Positions 17,070 through 25,186 of a stretch of DNA of 64,000 nucleotides are shown here, piece after piece (position 1 is the stretch's first letter; every line of letters begins with the position of its first letter). This stretch comes from Silvimonas soli (GTDB lineage Bacteria > Pseudomonadota > Gammaproteobacteria > Burkholderiales > Chitinibacteraceae): contig NZ_CP106736.1 in assembly GCF_030035605.1 (NCBI RefSeq), positions 558,001 through 622,000 of the forward strand, given 5' to 3'. The position numbers and the translations under genes were made by a program. The notes under the pieces were generated by a model. It was not told where the DNA came from and did not search any database. It worked only from the letters and a program-made list of their open reading frames with translations.

Positions 17070-17573
17070 TCAAACAGCAGCTTTAAGATAAACGCCCAGC
17101 ACCAACACAATCACCGCGTAAAGCGCGGCCAGTAAATCATCCAGCATAACGCCGAGGCCGCCGGGTACCTTGGCGTCAAACCAGCGGATGGGCCACGGTT
17201 TCCAGATATCGAACAGCCGGAATAACGCGAATGCGGCCAGCCACCAGAACAGGTTCACCGGCACTGCCAACAATACCAGCCACATCGCCACAATTTCATC
17301 GATCACAATCGCGCCGTGATCGTGCACGCCCAGATCATGGCCGGTTTTGTCGGCAGCCCACCAGCCGATCAGAAAAACCACGCCAGTCAGACTCAAAATG
17401 ACAATGGGCGGCCACAGCCAGACCATCAATGCAAACAGCGGGATCGCCGCCAGCGAGCCAAAGGTACCCGGCGCCTTTGGAGCAACGCCGCTGCCAAAGC
17501 CCAGAGCAATGAAATGCGCCGGATGGCTCATCAGAAAACGTACGTCAGGGCGTACCAAACCTGTTTTTGCCAT
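17070..17573 (-). CDS. pgpA: Phosphatidylglycerophosphatase A
   Basis: 167 residues. PgpA removes the phosphate from phosphatidylglycerol-phosphate at the inner membrane, the last step to phosphatidylglycerol. The conserved N-terminal GFGSGVAPKAPGTFGSL, the motif HDHGAIVIDEIVAMW with acidic catalytic residues, and FRLFDIWKPWPI are all present, with three to four membrane segments. It is the last gene of the rib-nusB-thiL block, its usual place after thiL in this lineage. A possible longer or shorter start exists (codon 15 Met), but the 17573 start gives the normal family length. Confidence 0.96.
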   Translation of the reverse strand: MAKTGLVRPDVRFLMSHPAHFIALGFGSGVAPKAPGTFGSLAAIPLFALMVWLWPPIVILSLTGVVFLIGWWAADKTGHDLGVHDHGAIVIDEIVAMWLVLLAVPVNLFWWLAAFALFRLFDIWKPWPIRWFDAKVPGGLGVMLDDLLAALYAVIVLVLGVYLKAAV

Positions 17574-17657
17574 AGTGGCTCGTCTTTTCCGCTGTGAAAT
17601 CTGAAGACATCAATTCAATTGAAAGCAGCCGCGCGACGCGACAAGTCGCCGCGCCGT

Positions 17658-18632
17658 TCAGGCCGCAGCGATGAAGTGGTCAAACCCGCCGCTATCGAGC
17701 GCCATTTCCTGGCCTTGATCATTCAACACCCGCACCAGCGCACCGGATCGGGCCGCCAGCATTGATCCAACACGAGTCAATGGCAAAGCCAGTTCAGCGG
17801 CCAGCGCGGCCAGTGCTGCACGTTGCGTTACCGGGGCGCAGAAACATAATTCGTAATCGTCGCCGCCGGTAAGCGCCAGATGCAAACGGGTTTCAGCATC
17901 AAGCTGAGCCAGCGCTGGATGCACCGGTACCTGACTCGCCACAAGGTCGGCGCTTAAGCCCGAGCGCTCGCAGATATGTTTGAGATCGCCTGCCAGTCCG
18001 TCCGAGATATCCAGACACGCGCCGGCAATTCCACGCAGTGCCCGGCCCAGTTCGACTCGCGGCATCGGCATTTCCAGCCGGTCCTGGCATGCTTGTAGCG
18101 CCGCAGCGGGTAACGCCAGCCCTTGTACGCGCACGGCAACCGCGGCGGCCGCCGCACCCAATGCGCCCGACACCCAGACGTCATCCCCAGCGAGCGCGGC
18201 ACAGCGAGTCAGCGCGGTGCCCTGCTCCAGCTCGCCCGCGATCTGGATGCTGATAGTGAGCGGGCCACGGGTGGTGTCACCGCCGACCAGCTCCACGCCA
18301 TGCTCCTGCGCCAACTCAAACATGCCACGGCTGAAGGCATCCAGCCAGTGCGGATCAGCCTGCGGCAAAGCCAACGCCAGAGTAAACCAGCGCGGCGTGG
18401 CGCCCATTGCCGCCATGTCCGACAGATTCACTGCGAGCGATTTGTAGCCCAGCCGCGCCGGATCGACATCCGCAAAGAAATGCCGCCCGGACACCAGCAT
18501 GTCCACTGAAATGGCCTGCTGAAACCCCTCACGAGGCGTCAGCAATGCAGCATCGTCGCCGATGCCCAGATCAGCGACGGCCGGTTGCGAAGCTTTGTGA
18601 AAATAGCGGGAGATGAGATCGAATTCGTTCAC
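17658..18632 (-). CDS. thiL: Thiamine-monophosphate kinase
   Basis: 324 residues. ThiL phosphorylates thiamine monophosphate to thiamine diphosphate with ATP. The sequence starts MNEFDLISRYF and shows the family stretches GIGDDAALL, SVDMLVSGRHF, KSLAVNLSDMAAMGA and VGGDTTRGP, followed by DISDGLAGDL and TGGDDYELCF. These are the metal and nucleotide sites of the AIR-synthase-like fold. It lies 15 bases after nusB in the same direction, and pgpA follows 84 bases later. Confidence 0.97.
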   Translation of the reverse strand: MNEFDLISRYFHKASQPAVADLGIGDDAALLTPREGFQQAISVDMLVSGRHFFADVDPARLGYKSLAVNLSDMAAMGATPRWFTLALALPQADPHWLDAFSRGMFELAQEHGVELVGGDTTRGPLTISIQIAGELEQGTALTRCAALAGDDVWVSGALGAAAAAVAVRVQGLALPAAALQACQDRLEMPMPRVELGRALRGIAGACLDISDGLAGDLKHICERSGLSADLVASQVPVHPALAQLDAETRLHLALTGGDDYELCFCAPVTQRAALAALAAELALPLTRVGSMLAARSGALVRVLNDQGQEMALDSGGFDHFIAAA

Positions 18633-18647
18633 TGCGTACCAGCAAAC

Positions 18648-19139
18648 TTAGCGCTGGCGCTTGGCACGAATGGCTTCTACTTCGACCGGACGCACCTGGG
18701 CGGCCAGCTTGTCGAGCACACCGTTCACGAACTTGTGACCGTCGGTGCCACCAAACGTCTTGGCCAGCTCGATGGCTTCGTTGATGATTACCGGATACGG
18801 GGTTTCCGGCATGTTGATGATCTCTTGCGCACCGACATACAAAATAGCGCGTTCGACCGGGCTGACTTCTTCAAAGTCGCGGTCCACATGTGGCTTGAGC
18901 GCTTCAGTCAGCGATGGATTACCACCGATGGCACCAGCCAGAATAGTCCGGAACAGTGTTTCGTCGGCCTTGGCAAAGTACGGGCTGCTTTCTTTTAGAA
19001 AGCGCTCGATAGCGGACACGGATTCGCGAGTCAGTTGCCACTGATACAAGCCTTGCATGGCAAATTCGCGGGCGCGGCGGCGGGCCGATTTGGCCGGCTT
19101 TTTCGGCGCATCCGCGCCCGGTTGGTTGACTTCGCTCAT
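18648..19139 (-). CDS. nusB: Transcription antitermination factor NusB
   Basis: 163 residues: a Lys/Arg-rich leader (PKKPAKSARRRAREFAMQGLYQWQ), then the all-helical NusB fold, with PVERAILYVGAQEI and PYPVIINEAIELAKTFGG near the C-terminus. NusB binds boxA RNA with ribosomal protein S10 in rRNA antitermination. The start overlaps the end of ribH by 4 bases, the classical ribH-nusB coupling. Confidence 0.97.
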   Translation of the reverse strand: MSEVNQPGADAPKKPAKSARRRAREFAMQGLYQWQLTRESVSAIERFLKESSPYFAKADETLFRTILAGAIGGNPSLTEALKPHVDRDFEEVSPVERAILYVGAQEIINMPETPYPVIINEAIELAKTFGGTDGHKFVNGVLDKLAAQVRPVEVEAIRAKRQR

Positions 19140-19609
19140 GCTTTCAGTGCCTTTTGCAGGTTGGCCATCTCGACCGCAACGCGAGCCGCATCACGGCCCT
19201 TTTCGTCGACGCGGACTTCGGCTTGTTCATCGGTTTCGGTAGTCAAAATGGCATTGGCAATCGGGATACCCGCATCCAGACCCACGCGCGTCACGCCCGC
19301 GCCAGATTCGTTGGACACCAATTCAAAGTGGTAAGTCTCGCCACGAATCACCGCACCCAGCGCCACCAGCGCATCGTAACGGCCGGATTTGGCCAGCGTT
19401 TGCAGCACCAGCGGCGCTTCCAGCGCGCCCGGTACGGTGGTCAGCAGCAGGTCTTGTTCACGCACACCCAGCGCTTTCAGTTCGGACAAACACGCGTCAC
19501 GCAGGCCTTCGCAAACCGGCGTGTTGAAACGTGCCATCACCAGGGCGATGCGCAGACCTTCACCATTCAGGTTAGGCCCGATAAAGGGAATCGATTGACT
19601 GATCGACAT
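19136..19609 (-). CDS. ribH: 6,7-dimethyl-8-ribityllumazine synthase
   Basis: 157 residues. RibH joins the RibB product with the ribityl-pyrimidine to make lumazine, the penultimate step to riboflavin. Typical motifs are ARFNTPVCEGL, VPGALEAPLVLQ, ALGAVIRGETYHFE and VSNESGAGVTRVGLD. The last of these replaces the more usual His-bearing loop arrangement of E. coli but keeps the catalytic HFE histidine. It is translationally coupled to nusB and follows ribB by about 20 bases. Confidence 0.97.
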   Translation of the reverse strand: MSISQSIPFIGPNLNGEGLRIALVMARFNTPVCEGLRDACLSELKALGVREQDLLLTTVPGALEAPLVLQTLAKSGRYDALVALGAVIRGETYHFELVSNESGAGVTRVGLDAGIPIANAILTTETDEQAEVRVDEKGRDAARVAVEMANLQKALKA

Positions 19610-19630
19610 TTTGATAAATCCTTGATTAAG

Positions 19631-20740
19631 TTATTTTTCTTCGCAACGCGGCAGCTCGAAACCAGTAATTTCGAGACCAAAGCCGGTCATACTCGGAATC
19701 TTGCGCTCAGGGGACAACAAACGCATCTTGCCCACCCCTAGCGACTTCAACATTTGGGCGCCGATACCATAGGTACGCAAATCCCATTTGCGCGGGCTTT
19801 CCAGCTTCAGTTCAGGCAAAGCACGCGCCAGCAGATCGTCACCATCTTCAGTCCGGTGCAGCAAAATCATTACGCCGCTATCGGCCTTGGCGATGGCATC
19901 CAGTGATTCGCGTACATTCCATGAGTGTGCCGAGTGCGACAAATCCAGCCAATCGATCAGCGATGCGGGTTCATGCACTCGCACCAGCGTTTCTACATCC
20001 GGCTTGGGCTCGCCCTTGATCAACGCCAGGTGCGTGGTGGCAGTGAGTTTGTCGCGGAACACCGCCAGATCAAAATCACCCGCAAACGTTTCGACCGTGC
20101 GGCGACCTTTGCATTCGATTAGCGTTTCCGTCTGACTGCGGTAGTGGATCAGATCAGCAATGGTGCCGATCTTGATGTCATGCTCGGCAGCGAATTCCAG
20201 CAACTCTGGCAAGCGCGCCATGGTGCCGTCGTCATTCATGATTTCGCAGATCACGGAGGCCGGAGATAACCCACCCAGCATCGCCAGATCAGAACCTGCC
20301 TCGGTGTGCCCTGCCCGCACCAGCACGCCGCCGGGTTGGGCCAGCAGCGGGAACACGTGGCCCGGCGAAACCAGATCGCCCGGCTTGGCATCAAACGCCA
20401 CCGCTTTACGGATGGTCAGCGCGCGGTCATGCGCCGAGATACCAGTGCTGACGCCTTCTGCCGCTTCAATCGACACGGTGAAATTGGTGCCGTGGCTGGA
20501 ACCGTTGTTGTTCACCATCAACGGCAATGCCAGTTGCTCGCAGCGCTCCGCCGACAGCGTCAGGCAGATCAAGCCGCGGCCATACTTGGCCATGAAATTG
20601 ATGGCTTCCGGCGTGACATAATCCGCCGCCAGTACCAGATCGCCTTCGTTTTCCCGGTCTTCTTCATCGACCAGAATGACCATTTTTCCAAGGCGGATGT
20701 CGGCGATGATGTCTTTGATTGGAGAGATGCTGGCGCCCAT
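19631..20740 (-). CDS. ribB: 3,4-dihydroxy-2-butanone-4-phosphate synthase with degenerate GTP cyclohydrolase II-like domain (RibBX type)
   Basis: 369 residues. The N-terminal half (about 1-205) is a complete RibB: EEDRENEGDL, then GVSTGISAHDRA, and SPGHVFPLLAQPGG with RAGHTEAGSD. It makes the four-carbon unit for riboflavin. The C-terminal half keeps the RibA-like end (WDLRTYGIGAQMLKSLGV and KMRLLSP) but lacks the three zinc cysteines of GTP cyclohydrolase II; the only cysteines after residue 200 are isolated ones in IECKG and RCEEK. It is therefore probably not bifunctional, although such proteins are often named RibBA. It starts one base after the ribE stop. Confidence 0.93.
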   Translation of the reverse strand: MGASISPIKDIIADIRLGKMVILVDEEDRENEGDLVLAADYVTPEAINFMAKYGRGLICLTLSAERCEQLALPLMVNNNGSSHGTNFTVSIEAAEGVSTGISAHDRALTIRKAVAFDAKPGDLVSPGHVFPLLAQPGGVLVRAGHTEAGSDLAMLGGLSPASVICEIMNDDGTMARLPELLEFAAEHDIKIGTIADLIHYRSQTETLIECKGRRTVETFAGDFDLAVFRDKLTATTHLALIKGEPKPDVETLVRVHEPASLIDWLDLSHSAHSWNVRESLDAIAKADSGVMILLHRTEDGDDLLARALPELKLESPRKWDLRTYGIGAQMLKSLGVGKMRLLSPERKIPSMTGFGLEITGFELPRCEEK

Positions 20741-21352
20741 TTACGCTTGCTCCAGCGACATCATGCGTTCGACGTAACGAGCGATCAGATCGATTTCCAG
20801 ATTGACTTTGGCGCCCGCCGACAACGCGCCGAGCGTCGTGACCGACAGCGTGTGCGGAATCAGGTTGATGGAGAACTGGCAGCCGCCCTCGACATCACTC
20901 ACGTAGTTGGTCGTCAACGACACGCCGTTCACCACGACCGAGCCTTTGGCGGCCAGGTATTTGGCCAGCGCTTTTGGTGCCCGCACCACAAGTTCACGGT
21001 TTTCACCCACTGGCTCAAAGCTGACCACGTCACCCACGCCATCCACATGGCCGGACACCAGATGGCCACCCAGTCGGTCGGACAAGCGCATGGCTTTTTC
21101 CAGATTGACCTTGCCGCCTTCGTTGGCCAAACCCACGGTGACACCCAACGACTCGTTCGATACATCAATACGATAACGGCCACCTTCGGCAATCTCGATC
21201 ACCGTCATGCATGCGCCGTTGTGCGAAATGCTGTCGCCCAGAGCGACGTCGGACAGGCCCAACTCAGGAGCCGCAACAGTCAGCGTCAGACCGCCTTCAA
21301 ACGGAGTGATTTTTTCAATCGTGCCAATGGCTTGAACAATACCGGTAAACAT
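20741..21352 (-). CDS. ribE: Riboflavin synthase (alpha subunit)
   Basis: 203 residues made of two lumazine-binding repeats, each with a Ser/Asn-rich pocket: MFTGIVQAIGTI, GDSISHNGACMTV and GHLVSGHVDGVG. The second repeat carries KGSVVVNGVSLT. It dismutates two lumazine molecules into riboflavin. The gene abuts the ribB start and lies directly behind the small zinc-ribbon gene, all in one operon. Confidence 0.97.
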   Translation of the reverse strand: MFTGIVQAIGTIEKITPFEGGLTLTVAAPELGLSDVALGDSISHNGACMTVIEIAEGGRYRIDVSNESLGVTVGLANEGGKVNLEKAMRLSDRLGGHLVSGHVDGVGDVVSFEPVGENRELVVRAPKALAKYLAAKGSVVVNGVSLTTNYVSDVEGGCQFSINLIPHTLSVTTLGALSAGAKVNLEIDLIARYVERMMSLEQA

Positions 21353-21532
21353 TCAGTGGCTTTCCTTGCTTTGAGCATCGAACAACGCCGCATTCGCTTC
21401 GCGCACACGCGTTTTGGACTTGAGTTCATTGCAGCTGTTGCAGAAATAGTCGCGCGCGCCACAGGCGATCAGTACTTCCAGTGGCTTGCCGCAATCCGGG
21501 CATAAAGGTGTGGTGGTTTGGCTGTCGGTCAT
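21353..21532 (-). CDS. Small zinc-ribbon protein (YfgJ-like)
   Basis: 59 residues starting MTDSQTTTPLCPDCGKPLEVL, with a second knuckle FCNSC: a CPDC...CNSC zinc ribbon as in the YfgJ/DUF1407-type proteins. The ATG at 21532 has AGGAG about 7 bases upstream; a longer version would read back into ribD. It sits between ribD and ribE with only a few bases on each side, so it is made with the riboflavin enzymes. What it does there is unknown. Confidence 0.8.
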   Translation of the reverse strand: MTDSQTTTPLCPDCGKPLEVLIACGARDYFCNSCNELKSKTRVREANAALFDAQSKESH

Positions 21533-21536
21533 CTCA

Positions 21537-22649
21537 CTACTCCTGCGTGACAAATAGAGCCGAATCAGTGAATCGCAAGTCCCAGCGTAAATCATCCCCG
21601 ACCATACGCCGCTCCCGAACCACTGGCGTTTGCTTGTCTGCCAGGTCTGGTAAATCCAGCCAGGCTGCGCCGCGTGCCGGGTCGCCGATCAATACCGGTG
21701 CTTGATACAGCACGATCTCATCGACCAATGCCGCGCGCAGCAACGCGCCATTCAATTGTGCCCCGGCTTCGGCGGTGACTTCATTGCAACCATGTCGACC
21801 CAGTTCGGCCAGCAAGGCAGCCAGATCAACTCGGCCATCATCGCCCGGGCACACCAGCAACTCGGCCCCAGCGGCGATCAGTTCGGCATGTTTGCGTTCT
21901 TCAGCATAAGCCGTGGCAATCAACACGCCGGGGGTTTGCAACATTTTCGCGTTGGGCGGCATGCGTAACAGGCTATCGACCACGACGCGCAGTGGCTGGC
22001 GGCCAATATCGAAATCCCGCACGGTCAGTTGCGCATCGTCCGCCAGCACCGTGCCAATACCGGTCAGCATGGCGCTAGAGCGGGCACGCAATTTTTGTAC
22101 GTCAGCGCGCGCGGCCGGGCCGGTAATCCATTGGGATTGGCCATTCTGCAACGCAGTGCGGCCATCCAGCGACGTCGCGATCTTCAAACGCAACCAAGGT
22201 CGACCCCGAATCATGCGGCTGAGAAAACCACGGTGATGCTCGGCAGCCTCTTTGGCCAGCAGGCCATGACTGGCTTCGACGCCAGCGGCGCGCAAACGCG
22301 CCAGACCTTGCCCAGCCACCAGCGGATTCGGGTCGCGCAACGCCACCACCGCTCGCACCACACCCGCCGCAATCAAGGCATCGGCGCACGGCGGTGTGCG
22401 GCCATGGTGGCTGCAGGGTTCCAGCGTGACATAAGCCGTAGCACCACGCGCCAGTTCACCCGCCATGCGCATTGCCGTAACTTCGGCATGTGCCTGGCCG
22501 GTCGGCTGACTGTGCCCCTCGCCCACCACCACGCCATCACGCACCAGTACACAACCCACGCTTGGGTTGGGCGGCGTGATATCACGGCCACGCGCAGCCA
22601 GCGTTAATGCTTGCTGCATGTACTGGTGATCGGCGGCGGACCAGCTCAC
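21537..22649 (-). CDS. ribD: Bifunctional pyrimidine deaminase/reductase RibD
   Basis: 370 residues. The N-terminal deaminase domain has the zinc motifs HAEVTAM (about residue 50) and PCSHHGRTPPC (about 76). The C-terminal reductase domain shows LKIATSLDGRTAL, GIGTVLADDAQLTVR and the later TAEAGAQLNGALL. It carries out the second and third steps from the GTP cyclohydrolase product toward riboflavin. The start overlaps the nrdR stop by 4 bases, so it is coupled to nrdR. Confidence 0.97.
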   Translation of the reverse strand: MSWSAADHQYMQQALTLAARGRDITPPNPSVGCVLVRDGVVVGEGHSQPTGQAHAEVTAMRMAGELARGATAYVTLEPCSHHGRTPPCADALIAAGVVRAVVALRDPNPLVAGQGLARLRAAGVEASHGLLAKEAAEHHRGFLSRMIRGRPWLRLKIATSLDGRTALQNGQSQWITGPAARADVQKLRARSSAMLTGIGTVLADDAQLTVRDFDIGRQPLRVVVDSLLRMPPNAKMLQTPGVLIATAYAEERKHAELIAAGAELLVCPGDDGRVDLAALLAELGRHGCNEVTAEAGAQLNGALLRAALVDEIVLYQAPVLIGDPARGAAWLDLPDLADKQTPVVRERRMVGDDLRWDLRFTDSALFVTQE

Positions 22650-23116
22650 TGCGGCTGCGCCTTGTTGTCTTTACTGACTTCGCGGATGACATCGCGGAAA
22701 TCATCCAGATCAGAGAACGAGCGATAAACCGAGGCAAAGCGGATGTACGCGACTTTGTCCAGCTTGGCGAGTTCGCTCATCACCATCTCGCCAATCTGAC
22801 GGGACATGATTTCGCGCTCACCCACGGTGAGCACTTTTTGAATGATGCGGCTGATGGCTTCATCGACCAGATGCGTTGGCACCGGGCGTTTGTGCAAGGC
22901 GCGATGAAAGCTGGTGCGGATTTTTTCGCGGTCAAACTCGGCGCGCTGGCCGTTCTGCTTAACCACTTGCGGCATGCGTACTTCTGCCGTTTCAAAGGTC
23001 GTGAACCGTTTGTCGCAGACACTGCAGCGGCGACGACGGCGTACCAGATCGCCTTCGTCTGAAACCCGGCTATCTACCACCTGGGTATCGGGGGAACCAC
23101 AAAATGGACACTTCAC
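22646..23116 (-). CDS. nrdR: Transcriptional repressor NrdR
   Basis: 156 residues: an N-terminal zinc ribbon (CPFCGSPDTQVVDSR, then CSVCDKRFTTFE), followed by the ATP-cone domain. NrdR represses ribonucleotide reductase genes according to ATP/dATP state. It is the first gene of the rib operon and is coupled to ribD, a common arrangement in proteobacteria. Its promoter should lie in the gap 23117-23190, before the glyA terminator. Confidence 0.97.
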   Translation of the reverse strand: MKCPFCGSPDTQVVDSRVSDEGDLVRRRRRCSVCDKRFTTFETAEVRMPQVVKQNGQRAEFDREKIRTSFHRALHKRPVPTHLVDEAISRIIQKVLTVGEREIMSRQIGEMVMSELAKLDKVAYIRFASVYRSFSDLDDFRDVIREVSKDNKAQPQ

Positions 23117-23189
23117 GCGAAGCCTCCGATAAAGATCAGGCCCGTTGGGGCGAAAATTGAACGGTCATGCGGACCGGTCAGACAAAGAG

Positions 23190-23228
23190 CAAAAAATAGC
23201 ACAGGGTGGGAGCTTAGCCCCACCCTGT
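23190..23228 (-). terminator. Rho-independent terminator of glyA
   Basis: A perfect 10-bp stem, ACAGGGTGGG (23201-23210) with CCCACCCTGT (23219-23228), and an 8-base loop. Read on the minus strand it is followed by GCTATTTTTTG, a proper T-tract. It lies about 120 bases after the glyA stop and separates glyA from nrdR. Confidence 0.85.
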
Positions 23229-23350
23229 TTCACTGATTCACCCCAAAACCGGTCTGGCTGTGTTACCCCGCCTGGCCGTACTCAAATCGTACTGTCTGCG
23301 GCGGGATGTCTTGCCAGAACCAGTTTGTGAGCGAATCGAATCGCGAGTAA

Positions 23351-24598
23351 TTACGCGCCGTAAACCGGGAACTGCGCAGTCAGGGCTTTCACCTTTTCTG
23401 CGATGGCGGCCAGGTTGGCTTCATCGTTCGGGTTGTCCAGCACGTCGGCGATCAAGTGTGCAACCTGAATGGCTTCAGCTTCTTTGAAACCACGCGTGGT
23501 GATCGCCGGGCTGCCGATACGGATACCGGAAGTCACAAACGGGCTTTCCGGATCGTTCGGGATGGCGTTCTTGTTGACGGTAATGTGTGCTTTACCCAAG
23601 AACGCATCCGCCGCCTTTCCGGTCAGGCCTTTAGGGCGCAGATCAACCAGGAACACGTGCGATTCGGTACGGCCAGAGATGATGCGCAGACCACGTTCCG
23701 CCAGCGTTTTCGCCATGGCTTGCGCGTTCTTGATCACTTGCGCCTGGTATTCCTTGAAGTCGGGTTGCAGTGCTTCTTTGAACGCCACGGCCTTGCCGGC
23801 GATCACGTGCATTAGCGGGCCGCCTTGCAATGTCGGGAAGACATTGGAATTCAATACTTTCTCGAACTCAGCCTTGGCCAGAATCAAGCCACCGCGTGGA
23901 CCACGCAGGGTCTTGTGGGTGGTGGAGGTCACGAAGTCAGCGTGCGGCACCGGGTTCGGGTAAACACCCGCAGCCACCAGACCGGCGTAGTGAGCCATGT
24001 CGACCATGAAATACGCGCCAACCTTCTTGGCGATCTCGGCCATACGGGCCCAGTCAAAACGCAGTGCGTAAGCCGAAGCACCGCCGATGATCAGCTTGGG
24101 TTTGGCTTCAATGGCGATGCGTTCCATTTCGTCGTAATCGATCTCTTCTTTTTCATTGAGACCGTAAGGCACGATGTTGAACAGTTTGCCCGACAAGTTA
24201 GCCGGCGAGCCGTGAGTCAAATGGCCGCCATGACCCAGGTTCATACCCATAACGGTATCGCCCGGCTTCAGCACGGCAAAGTACACCGCCTGGTTGGCTT
24301 GCGAACCGGAGTGCGGTTGCACGTTGGCGTACTCAGCACCAAACAGTTCTTTTGCGCGACCAATGGCCAGTTGCTCGACCACGTCCACATATTCGCAACC
24401 ACCGTAGAAACGCTTGCCGGGATAACCCTCAGCGTACTTGTTGGTGAGCTGGGAGCCTTGGGCTTCCATCACCGCTGGGCTGGTGTAGTTTTCGGAAGCA
24501 ATCAGCTCGATATGTTCGTGTTGGCGGACGACTTCGCCAGCGATGGCGGTTGCGAGTGCGGGGTCGTACTGGGCAATGGTCAGGGATCGGGAGAACAT
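23351..24598 (-). CDS. glyA: Serine hydroxymethyltransferase
   Basis: 415 residues from the ATG at 24598, the normal GlyA length; a longer frame from 24649 adds 17 residues not seen in the family. The enzyme converts serine and tetrahydrofolate to glycine and methylene-tetrahydrofolate using PLP. Visible signatures are HIELIASENYTS, EGYPGKRFYGGCE and the PLP loop VTSTTHKTLRGPRGG with Lys229. It has its own terminator and appears monocistronic. Confidence 0.98.
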   Translation of the reverse strand: MFSRSLTIAQYDPALATAIAGEVVRQHEHIELIASENYTSPAVMEAQGSQLTNKYAEGYPGKRFYGGCEYVDVVEQLAIGRAKELFGAEYANVQPHSGSQANQAVYFAVLKPGDTVMGMNLGHGGHLTHGSPANLSGKLFNIVPYGLNEKEEIDYDEMERIAIEAKPKLIIGGASAYALRFDWARMAEIAKKVGAYFMVDMAHYAGLVAAGVYPNPVPHADFVTSTTHKTLRGPRGGLILAKAEFEKVLNSNVFPTLQGGPLMHVIAGKAVAFKEALQPDFKEYQAQVIKNAQAMAKTLAERGLRIISGRTESHVFLVDLRPKGLTGKAADAFLGKAHITVNKNAIPNDPESPFVTSGIRIGSPAITTRGFKEAEAIQVAHLIADVLDNPNDEANLAAIAEKVKALTAQFPVYGA

Positions 24599-24764
24599 CG
24601 TGACAAGTCCAGGTGGGTCAGAAGAATCCGCGATTTTATCATGGATCAAACAATTTCTTGCTGGTGACAGACAGTTTTTGCGTGCGGTTTACGCATGGGG
24701 TGATGAAGCGGGTTCATGGATATGAATGGCGAATTGCCTCCGCCCCTGCAGCCCTCAAGCTTTT

Positions 24765-24799
24765 GTAGCCCGGATGAAGCCGCAGGCGAGAATCCGGGG
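24765..24799 (+). repeat. REP-like unit
   Basis: The unit starts GTAGCCCGGATGAAG and ends in ATCCGGGG, so CCCGGAT (24769-24775) pairs with ATCCGGG (24792-24798). The first 12 bases equal the arms of the paired element at 11745-11904. This is the same class of short interspersed palindrome known as REP in many proteobacteria. Confidence 0.7.
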
Positions 24800-24881
24800 G
24801 CGGGGGTTGCAATACACAAAGGTGTTAGTGCCTTCGGCACGGTTTTAAAGGCATTCGATACCCGGTGGTGACCGGGAGCAC

Positions 24882-24915
24882 GTTTCTTTTCTTTGCGTCG
24901 CCAAAGAAAAGAAAC
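24882..24915. repeat. Perfect palindrome within a repeat-like intergenic sequence
   Basis: GTTTCTTTTCTTTG (24882-24895) and CAAAGAAAAGAAAC (24902-24915) form a perfect 14-bp hairpin with a 6-base loop. It is flanked by CCCGGTGGTGACCGGG at 24861-24876, another palindrome. Such purine/pyrimidine-strand palindromes near CCCGC hairpins are characteristic of dispersed intergenic repeats in beta- and gammaproteobacteria. Confidence 0.65.
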
Positions 24916-25132
24916 CAAAAGTCCCGCAGAGCGGGATAGCAAAAGGCGACCCCGCTGCCGCAAGGGGGCCCAAGGTCAAAAGCCGAAGCAAACCCTCTGT
25001 ATGCAAGGATAATTTGCGCGCATCCTGCGTCCACCCGCTCAGTCGAAGCCTCAGATCCCCCACTCTCGGTCTGCGAGTTCAGTCGCATGGATTTCAGATA
25101 GCAAAATCCAGATCAGAAAACATTTATCCAAC

Positions 25133-25160
25133 AAAAAACCCGGGCAAGCCCGGGTTTTTT
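25133..25160. terminator. Strong terminator after hpt (bidirectional form)
   Basis: A perfect 12-bp stem with A6 on one side and T6 on the other (AAAAAACCCGGG, 25133-25144; CCCGGGTTTTTT, 25149-25160) and a 4-base loop. It ends the permease-apt-hpt transcript, whose last stop codon is at 25187, and would work on either strand. Confidence 0.92.
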
Positions 25161-25186
25161 GCGACATCCAGCGGCAACAGCAGGCC

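Larger units (their letters stand above)
24599..25132. other. Long intergenic region with repeats
   Basis: More than 500 bases between glyA and the hpt terminator without a supportable gene. It contains a REP-like unit (24765-24799) and a 14-bp perfect palindrome (24882-24915) inside a longer stretch that has the look of a dispersed intergenic repeat, with further small GC-rich hairpins near 24922-24970. The glyA promoter must lie near 24600-24750. Confidence 0.6.

Noticed and set aside
20306..21505. A 399-residue plus-strand frame opposite ribB and ribE
   Set aside because: Both minus-strand genes are certain family members; the His/Arg/Gln-rich antisense frame is a shadow.
21533..23250. 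FMN riboswitch in front of the riboflavin genes
   Set aside because: nrdR overlaps ribD and there is no room for an FMN leader; none of the conserved FMN motif was seen.
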